A stretch of 64,000 bases of DNA from Flavobacteriales bacterium (GTDB lineage: Bacteria; Bacteroidota; Bacteroidia; Flavobacteriales_F; PHOS-HE28). How positions within the stretch are numbered: position 1 is the first letter of the stretch; every line of letters starts with the position of its first letter. Below the pieces are notes generated by a model that ran no database searches, was not told the DNA's origin, and saw only the letters and a program-made list of their open reading frames with translations. The DNA is taken from contig JAEUSU010000041.1 in NCBI GenBank assembly GCA_016788635.1, positions 297,830 through 361,829 of the forward strand, in the 5' to 3' direction. Shown here in pieces: positions 58,894 to 64,000 of this stretch. The position numbers and the translations under genes are program-made.

Positions 58894-59550
58894 TCAATCG
58901 GCCCAACCGAACATCCACATGAAGGAGAGCTGGGAGCCGGTATTGAGCATGACGTACACGTCGAGATCATTCGGATCGTCCTTGGAGATGTCCTTCAAGC
59001 CAAGGAATCCGCGATAGCCCACGCCCCAGCCACTTTCGTTGATGTAGCCCAGCCCGTACGCCCAGCCGAAATCAGAGCCGTTCAAATCGTCCTTGTACTT
59101 CACCATGATCTTGTTGCCGCTCGAATCCGTGTCCTCGTATTCGCTATCGCCATCGAATCTGGCGCCAAGCAGGAAGCCGAGATAAGGCCCAGTCTCGAAG
59201 TAGAGCCCGAAATTGAGGCGATATCGTGCCTGGATAGGGATGTTGATGTAGGAGAGGGAGAATGGCTTGTCCTCTGTTCCGCCGGAAGGATTCGTGAACT
59301 GAACCTTCGCGCCCTTCGTGTCGAACAGCAACTCAGCCAACGCGGAGAAGTTGCCCCGACGTCCGAAACCGTAATTGGCTACACCACCAAGATGGAAGCC
59401 CATCTTCGACTTGGTCACCCATCCGGTCTCATTGTTGGGAAGGTTGGTGATGTTCAATCCGGCCTTCGCGCCGAATTTGAGGCCCGTGCCTTGGGCCATG
59501 GCACCTGCTGCGATGGTAGCAGCAGCCGCGAGACAAAGTAGTTTCTTCAT
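58894..59550 (-). CDS. PorT/outer-membrane beta-barrel domain protein
   Basis: 218 residues. The signal peptide is KKLLCLAAAATIAAGAMAQ. LKFGAKAGLNITNLPNNE is the usual opening of the Bacteroidota PorT/OMP_b-brl_2 family, followed by strands such as MGFHLGGVANYGFG, ALAELLFDTKG, YINIPIQARYRL and FETGPYLGFLLGARF. The gene is less GC-rich than its neighbours. The ATG at 59550 is chosen because it gives the signal peptide; the longer frame has no sensible N-terminus. Confidence 0.82.
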   Translation of the reverse strand: MKKLLCLAAAATIAAGAMAQGTGLKFGAKAGLNITNLPNNETGWVTKSKMGFHLGGVANYGFGRRGNFSALAELLFDTKGAKVQFTNPSGGTEDKPFSLSYINIPIQARYRLNFGLYFETGPYLGFLLGARFDGDSEYEDTDSSGNKIMVKYKDDLNGSDFGWAYGLGYINESGWGVGYRGFLGLKDISKDDPNDLDVYVMLNTGSQLSFMWMFGWAD

Positions 59551-59586
59551 GGTATTGAGTTTGGGTTTTCCGTGCTTTCCGGGTGC

Positions 59587-59594
59587 CCAATATA
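59587..59594 (-). promoter_or_regulatory. Promoter -7 box (TATATTGG)
   Basis: Minus-strand TAnnTTnG variant 36 nt before the ATG at 59550. Confidence 0.4.
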
Positions 59595-59669
59595 GAGGGG
59601 GCTCCTCCCGATCGAACATGAGATTGGGCATGGTGCTTGCCAGCCGCGCACCCGGTACCGGGCAGCACG

Positions 59670-59677
59670 TTACTTTG
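59670..59677 (+). promoter_or_regulatory. Promoter -7 box (TTACTTTG)
   Basis: Same variant as at 37814, 28 nt before the ATG at 59706. Confidence 0.45.
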
Positions 59678-59705
59678 GCCCGCCCTGGATCATAAACCCC
59701 GCAGC

Positions 59706-60869
59706 ATGCGCCACATCGCACTACCGCTCGCCCTGTTCCTCGTCAGTCAGCTCACGGCCCAGCCCATCGATACCGCCCGCACCTGGGTGGTGAACGGTGA
59801 CTTCGAGCAATGGGAAGGGAAGTCGAAGCTGAAGCGCGCGGGCGGCATCCAGTACGCCAAAGGCTGGAGCAGCCCCACCAGCAAGAAGGCCGACCTCTTC
59901 AGCGAGAGCGCGCCATTCGAGAGCACGGTGAGCGCGCCCAAGAATTTCGCCGGTGAGCAGATGGCCCTGAGCGGAAGCAACTACGCCGGGGTGCGCTGGT
60001 GGAGCTACCAGAACAAGGAGCCGCGCACCTACATCCAGACGCAGCTCAGCAAGAAGATGAAGAAGGACTCGCTCTATTGCGTGCGCTTCTACGTGAGCCT
60101 GGCCGACCTGAGCAAGTATGCCACGGGCGAGCTGGGCGCCTGGTTCAGCAAGGAGAAGACCGAGAAGGACGATCCAGCGAGCCTGACCTACGAGGTCACC
60201 GTGCCGAGCGTGCGCACCAAGATCTACAACGACATGTTCAGCTGGCTGGGCGTGTGCGGCACGTACGAGAGCAAGGGGAATGAGGAGTGGATGATCATCG
60301 GGAATTTCGCAGGGACCGATAAGACCGACAACCAGAAGGCGAAGCGGCCCAAGGGTGAGACGCGTCCGCAGGTGTTCAGCGCGTATTACTACATCGACAA
60401 CGTGGAAGTGTACCCGGTGAAGAACCGCACCTCGTGCAGCTGCGAGCAGTTGAAGGATGCGGAGAGCGAGTACATCTTCAGCCGCAAGGGCGTGACGCCG
60501 CCCGGCCTGAAGCCCAAGGACAAGGCGGAGCGCCAGACCATTTATTTCAAGCGGTTCCAGCGCATGGTCGATCCCAGCATGGAGCCGTGGATCGAGGACG
60601 TGAAGGAGGCCATGACCGAGGACCCAGCGATGCGGATCGAGCTCACCGGGCACTTCGATGCGGTGGAGATGGACCGTACGCGCATCCGCCCCGACCTGCA
60701 GGAGTTGAGCAAGGAGCGCGCGGAGGCCGTTCGTGATGCGCTCGTGGAGATGGGGATCGATGCCGGGCGGATCACCATCGCGCACAAGGACGCGAGCGAA
60801 CCGGCCGACGATAGCGGAACCGAAGTGGGCATGAGCAAGAACCGCAGGGTGAATGTGCTCGTGAAGTAG
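59706..60869 (+). CDS. Secreted protein with OmpA-like C-terminal domain
   Basis: 387 residues. The signal peptide ends at LTAQ. An N-terminal region of about 230 residues opens VVNGDFEQWEGKSK and looks like a carbohydrate-binding or jelly-roll module. The C-terminal part resembles OmpA-family peptidoglycan binding: IELTGHFDAVEMDR, LSKERAEAVRDALVEMGID and the final MSKNRRVNVLVK. This arrangement is common for Bacteroidota outer-membrane/peptidoglycan linkers. Confidence 0.8.
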   Translation: MRHIALPLALFLVSQLTAQPIDTARTWVVNGDFEQWEGKSKLKRAGGIQYAKGWSSPTSKKADLFSESAPFESTVSAPKNFAGEQMALSGSNYAGVRWWSYQNKEPRTYIQTQLSKKMKKDSLYCVRFYVSLADLSKYATGELGAWFSKEKTEKDDPASLTYEVTVPSVRTKIYNDMFSWLGVCGTYESKGNEEWMIIGNFAGTDKTDNQKAKRPKGETRPQVFSAYYYIDNVEVYPVKNRTSCSCEQLKDAESEYIFSRKGVTPPGLKPKDKAERQTIYFKRFQRMVDPSMEPWIEDVKEAMTEDPAMRIELTGHFDAVEMDRTRIRPDLQELSKERAEAVRDALVEMGIDAGRITIAHKDASEPADDSGTEVGMSKNRRVNVLVK

Positions 60870-60938
60870 GAGGGGACAGCACGATGCGAAGGGCGCTGGC
60901 GGTGATCCCGCGAGCGCCCTTCGTGCTTCGGGGCGGAC

Positions 60939-60946
60939 TACATTGC
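60939..60946 (+). promoter_or_regulatory. Promoter -7 box (TACATTGC)
   Basis: Near-match to TAnnTTTG/TTCG, 6 nt before the ATG at 60953. Confidence 0.45.
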
Positions 60947-60952
60947 CCGACG

Positions 60953-62314
60953 ATGGCCGCCGCGAAGAACGACCCGAAGGTGATCCGCGCATGGACCTTC
61001 TACGACTGGGCCAACTCCGTTTACTCGCTCACCATCACCAGCGCGGTGTTCCCGCTCTTCTATTCCGCGCTCACCAAAGGCGGTGCCGGTGAGGACCTCG
61101 TCGCTCAAGCGCATGGCATTCCAGCCAAGGCGCTCTATTCGTACGCGCTATCTGCTGGGTTCCTCCTGGTCGCCCTCATCGCGCCTTTGCTCAGCGGCAT
61201 CGCCGATAGCAGAGGGAACAAGCTCGCCTTCCTGAAGGCCTTCTGCTATCTGGGCGCGGCGAGCTGCGCCGGGCTTGCCTTCTTCACGCTCGATGGTCTC
61301 TGGTGGGGGCTGGCGCTGGTGGCCCTGGCCTGCATCGGATTCAGCGGGAGCCTGGTGTTCTACGACGCGTTCCTTGTCGACATCGCAGGCAAGGACCAGC
61401 ATGACAAAGTGAGCGCGCGCGGCTACACCATGGGCTATTTCGGAAGCGTGATCCTGCTCGTCATCAATCTGCTCATGGTAATGAAGCCCGGCTGGTTCCA
61501 CTTGCCCGAGGAGGTGACCATCGGCGGCACCACGTATGGCGGCGTCCCGGCCCGGACCACCTTCCTCACCGTCGCGATCTGGTGGGCGGGCTTCGCGCAA
61601 CTCGCCTTCCGCCGCCTCCCCAAGCGCACCACCGCGGCCGAAGGCAGGGACGGCCTGATCTGGAGCGGGTACGCGGAGCTGCGGAAGGTCTGGCGCCAAC
61701 TGAACGCCACCGTGCGACTGAAGCGTTACCTCTTCGCGTTCTTCGTGTTCAACATGGGCATCCAGACGGTGATGTACCTCGCCGTGATCTTCGCCGAAGC
61801 AGAGATCAAGCAGGTCGACGGGACGGGCGCCATCGTGCCCATCGCCTCCGAGAGCCTCATCATCAGCATCCTGCTCATCCAGCTCGTGGCCGCGCTGGGC
61901 GCAGCGCTCTTCGTGCGGCTCAGCGCTCGGTTCGGCAATCTGCGCGCATTGGCCATCGGCGTGTCGGTATGGGTGGGCGTGTGCATCGCCGCGTACTTCA
62001 CGCATTGGACGAGCGAGTTCTACCTCCTGGCCAGTTGCGTAGGACTGGTGATGGGGGGATGCCAGGCGCTGGCCCGCAGCACCTACGCCAAGTTCCTTCC
62101 GCCCACGCGCGATACGGCTTCGTACTTCAGCTTCTACGATGTGAGCTACTACCTGGGCACCGTGCTCGGGACCGCGGTATTCGGAGTGGTGCTCCAGATC
62201 ACAGGTGATCTGCGCAACACGGCGGTCGCGTTGTGCAGCTTCTTCATCCTCGGGTTGTTGCTGCTCCTGCGCGTGCCGAAGCAGGAGGTCGCGCAGGTGC
62301 GCCCCTCATCTTGA
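60953..62314 (+). CDS. UMF1/Atg22-like MFS transporter
   Basis: 453 residues with about 12 transmembrane segments. WTFYDWANSVYSLTITSAVF at the N-terminus is the hallmark of the UMF1 branch of the major facilitator superfamily (related to yeast vacuolar Atg22). LSGIADSRGNKLAFLKAF is the loop 2-3 motif, and CQALARSTYAKFLPP lies in the second half. Substrate unknown; relatives are linked to amino-acid or small-molecule efflux. The ATG at 60953 gives the family start and sits 6 nt after a promoter box. Confidence 0.87.
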   Translation: MAAAKNDPKVIRAWTFYDWANSVYSLTITSAVFPLFYSALTKGGAGEDLVAQAHGIPAKALYSYALSAGFLLVALIAPLLSGIADSRGNKLAFLKAFCYLGAASCAGLAFFTLDGLWWGLALVALACIGFSGSLVFYDAFLVDIAGKDQHDKVSARGYTMGYFGSVILLVINLLMVMKPGWFHLPEEVTIGGTTYGGVPARTTFLTVAIWWAGFAQLAFRRLPKRTTAAEGRDGLIWSGYAELRKVWRQLNATVRLKRYLFAFFVFNMGIQTVMYLAVIFAEAEIKQVDGTGAIVPIASESLIISILLIQLVAALGAALFVRLSARFGNLRALAIGVSVWVGVCIAAYFTHWTSEFYLLASCVGLVMGGCQALARSTYAKFLPPTRDTASYFSFYDVSYYLGTVLGTAVFGVVLQITGDLRNTAVALCSFFILGLLLLLRVPKQEVAQVRPSS

Positions 62315-62323
62315 GGTGCTGTT

Positions 62324-63145
62324 TCACCCCAGCGCCACGTCCAGGACCATCATCACGATGAAGCCGCCGATGAAGCCGAGCGTCGCGATGTCGGTGTATT
62401 TGTCCTGCTGTGTCTCCGGGATCACCTCTTCCACCACCACATAGATCATGGCGCCGGCGGCAAAGGCCAGCGCGTAAGGCAGAGCCGCCTGCATGTGCAT
62501 CACGGCCACCGCACCGAGGACGCCCGCGATGGGCTCTACCACGGCGCTGAGCTGGCCGTACCAGAAACTCCGGAGCTTGCTCACGCCCTGGCGGCGAAGC
62601 GGCATGCTCACGGCGAACCCTTCCGGGAAATTCTGCAGGCCGATGCCGATGGCCAGCGCCACCGCACCGCCGATGCTCGCCTCCGGCATGCCGACCGCCA
62701 CGCCGCCGAAGAGCACGCCCACCGCGAGGCCCTCCGGGATGTTGTGCAGCGTGATGGCCAGCACGAGCAAGGTGGTGCGGTGCCACTGCACGCTTGGGCC
62801 TTCGCTGCGGCTCGGATCGAAGTTGATGTGCAGGTGAGGCAGGACCTTGTCCAGCGCGAAGAGGAAGAGCGCGCCGGCCGCGAAGCCGATGGCCGGTGCC
62901 AGCCAGGGAATGTTGCCGAGTCGCTCACTGATCTCGATGCTCGGGGTGAGCAAGCTCCAGAAACTGGCGGCCACCATGACCCCGCCGGTGAATCCCAGCA
63001 TGCCATCGAGCCATTTGCGCGAGGCGTTGCCGAAGAAGAAGACCAGGCCAGCGCCTGCGGCGGTGACCAACCAGGTGAACGACGTGGCGATGAACGCGCC
63101 CAGGATCGGATCGATGGAATGGAAGAAGTCGAGGATGGGCTTCAT
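62324..63145 (-). CDS. ZIP family metal transporter
   Basis: 273 residues, eight hydrophobic segments. TLHNIPEGLAVGVLFGG in helix 4 and IGLQNFPEGFAVSMPLRRQG in helix 5 carry the HNxPEG and E-x-x-x metal-site residues; EEVIPETQQDKYTD is near the end. ZIP proteins such as ZupT import Zn2+, Fe2+ or Mn2+. The start overlaps the DtxR-family regulator stop by 4 bp, so the metal importer is co-expressed with its probable regulator. Confidence 0.9.
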   Translation of the reverse strand: MKPILDFFHSIDPILGAFIATSFTWLVTAAGAGLVFFFGNASRKWLDGMLGFTGGVMVAASFWSLLTPSIEISERLGNIPWLAPAIGFAAGALFLFALDKVLPHLHINFDPSRSEGPSVQWHRTTLLVLAITLHNIPEGLAVGVLFGGVAVGMPEASIGGAVALAIGIGLQNFPEGFAVSMPLRRQGVSKLRSFWYGQLSAVVEPIAGVLGAVAVMHMQAALPYALAFAAGAMIYVVVEEVIPETQQDKYTDIATLGFIGGFIVMMVLDVALG

Positions 63146-63798
63146 GCGTTCTCTACCTGTAGATGGTGGCTCACGTCCTTGCTCAAGCTGAAAGCGGATC
63201 CGCTCTTCGGTTTCACATCCATGCTGCCGTCGAATGCATGCACCTCCTGCACGTTGAGCACCGTGCCGATGCGGAGCCCTTTGGCGTCGAGGAGCCGCAG
63301 CAATCCATCGGTGGTCCCGCTCACCGCGGCGATGCGAACCGTATCGCCCTGCTGGCAGGCGCTGAGGCGCTTGGTCCTGCGCGCACGGATCCGCCCATGC
63401 CGGTCCGGGATGGGATCGCCGTGAGGGTCGAAGGATGGATGGCCGAGGTAATTGTCCAGCTTGTCGATGAGCTTCTCGCTCGCCACATGCTCCATCTGCT
63501 CCGCCACCTCATGCACTTCGTCCCAGCCGAAGCCCAGCCGTTCCACGAGGAAGGTCTCCCACAGCCGGTGCTTGCGAACGAGCTGCAGGGCAAGGGCGTG
63601 TCCCTTGGCGGTGAGCTTCACGCCGTAATAGGGCTCGTGCTTCAGATGGCCCTTGTCCGCGAGCTTCTTCAGCATGTCCGAAACGCTGCTCGCCTTGGTA
63701 TGCAGGCGCTCCGCGATGTCCTTGGTGAAAGCGCTGTCATCCTCCTGCAGCAGTGCGTACACGGCCTTGATGTGGTCCTCTTCGCTTCGGGTGAGCAT
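63142..63798 (-). CDS. mntR: DtxR/MntR-family metal-dependent transcriptional regulator
   Basis: 218 residues. The N-terminal winged helix (TRSEEDHIKAVYALLQED, TKASSVSDMLKKLADKGHLK), a dimerisation/metal-binding domain (HRLWETFLVERLGFGWDEVH, EVAEQMEHVASEKLIDKLDN) and a C-terminal FeoA/SH3-like domain (about 145-218) match the three-domain DtxR/MntR plan. It represses metal-uptake genes when the metal is bound. It is transcribed with a ZIP transporter and divergently from a receptor gene, with a palindromic operator between. Confidence 0.92.
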   Translation of the reverse strand: MLTRSEEDHIKAVYALLQEDDSAFTKDIAERLHTKASSVSDMLKKLADKGHLKHEPYYGVKLTAKGHALALQLVRKHRLWETFLVERLGFGWDEVHEVAEQMEHVASEKLIDKLDNYLGHPSFDPHGDPIPDRHGRIRARRTKRLSACQQGDTVRIAAVSGTTDGLLRLLDAKGLRIGTVLNVQEVHAFDGSMDVKPKSGSAFSLSKDVSHHLQVENA

Positions 63799-63808
63799 GA
63801 TTCTGCGG

Positions 63809-63816
63809 CTAAAGTA
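63809..63816 (-). promoter_or_regulatory. Promoter -7 box (TACTTTAG)
   Basis: Minus-strand TAnnTTnG variant 10 nt before the mntR ATG at 63798. Confidence 0.5.
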
Positions 63817-63825
63817 GAAAAAAGA

Positions 63826-63839
63826 TTAGACTAGTCTAA
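63826..63839. promoter_or_regulatory. Palindromic operator (DtxR/MntR-type)
   Basis: Perfect 14-bp palindrome TTAGACTAGTCTAA, centred between the divergent -7 boxes at 63809-63816 and 63849-63856 (9 bp from each). It would cover the -33 region of both promoters. Confidence 0.75.
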
Positions 63840-63848
63840 AAAACGGGC

Positions 63849-63856
63849 TACTTTCG
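63849..63856 (+). promoter_or_regulatory. Promoter -7 box (TACTTTCG)
   Basis: TAnnTTCG variant 4 nt before the ATG at 63861. Confidence 0.6.
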
Positions 63857-63860
63857 CCCC

Positions 63861-64000
63861 ATGCTCCGATGGCTGTCCTTGTTCCCGCTCATGCTTCCGT
63901 TGCTCTCGGCCGGGCAATGCGAGCTGCGCGGCCGTCTTCAAGGGCCGGCCGGGCCAGTGCCATTCGCCAGCATCGCTCTGGTGGGTCAGCCAGGTGGAAC
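63861..64000 (+). CDS. Probable TonB-dependent receptor, N-terminus only, cut by window end
   Basis: Only 46 codons are visible: a signal peptide (LRWLSLFPLMLPLLSAGQ) and the start of a carboxypeptidase-regulatory-like beta domain (CELRGRLQGPAGPVPFASI), which typically precedes the plug of SusC/TonB-dependent receptors in Bacteroidota. Position opposite a DtxR-family regulator/ZIP operon, with a shared operator, suggests metal or metallophore uptake. The rest of the gene is outside the window. Confidence 0.65.
   Translation, partial: MLRWLSLFPLMLPLLSAGQCELRGRLQGPAGPVPFASIALVGQPGG

Noticed and set aside
1..64000. tRNA, rRNA, CRISPR arrays, insertion sequences
   Set aside because: None recognised by eye on either strand. 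A tRNA/covariance search would be needed to exclude a missed tRNA.

Overview
The window reads as a GC-rich member of the Bacteroidota, most likely a Flavobacteriales-type bacterium. The evidence is a type IX secretion (T9SS) C-terminal sorting domain (13001-14257), a CHU_C/SprB-repeat gliding-type protein (45865-48837), several small outer-membrane beta-barrel proteins, and the Bacteroidota promoter element TAnnTTTG/TAnnTTCG, which recurs just upstream of start codons. No tRNA, rRNA, CRISPR array, transposase or integrase was seen. No stretch over 300 bases lacks a gene.

Bases 1-43036 are essentially one large surface-polysaccharide locus. It opens with the 3' part of a BY-type tyrosine kinase, then an ABC O-antigen/capsule exporter (Wzm/Wzt) and a sulfotransferase. 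Next come a divergent pair of sulfotransferase operons and runs of translationally coupled genes: a sugar aminotransferase, an ATP-grasp ligase, glycosyltransferases, a methyltransferase, acyltransferase pairs (MBOAT plus SGNH-like), a hexapeptide acetyltransferase, WecB and three NAD-dependent nucleotide-sugar enzymes. The product would be a decorated glycan: sulfated, acylated, possibly amidated. A T9SS cargo gene of visibly lower GC interrupts the locus at 13.0-14.3 kb.

Two unusual modules lie at 29.5-41.3 kb. On the minus strand, three tandem paralogous secreted proteins, each joining a phage-tail-fibre-like segment to a cysteine-rich FGE/C-type-lectin-like domain, form one operon with an MBOAT and an SGNH-like gene. 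On the plus strand, a small membrane protein, a CotH kinase-like protein, a Wzy/WaaL-like membrane protein, a CotH-like/beta-helix fusion and a calcineurin-like phosphoesterase form a second operon.

Bases 43 kb to the end are core and envelope genes: beta-barrel proteins, a MATE transporter, a FrnE-like DsbA protein with an apparent signal peptide, the CHU_C protein, a TerC/DUF475 protein, isocitrate dehydrogenase, dnaX, rpsF-rpsR-rplI, a beta-propeller-like secreted protein, aconitase, an OmpA-like protein, a UMF1 transporter and a DtxR-family regulator/ZIP operon. The last is divergent from the start of a probable TonB-dependent receptor, across a shared palindromic operator.

Structure beyond genes: (i) an A9 slippery run in dnaX that puts a stop within a few codons in both alternative frames; (ii) promoter boxes 4-30 nt from start codons, so many mRNAs may be leaderless; (iii) degenerate inverted repeat arrays (AACC-type beside dnaX, CACATT-type at 24.9 kb), with related sequence embedded in frame in a glycosyltransferase and a different repeat-like segment in wecB.
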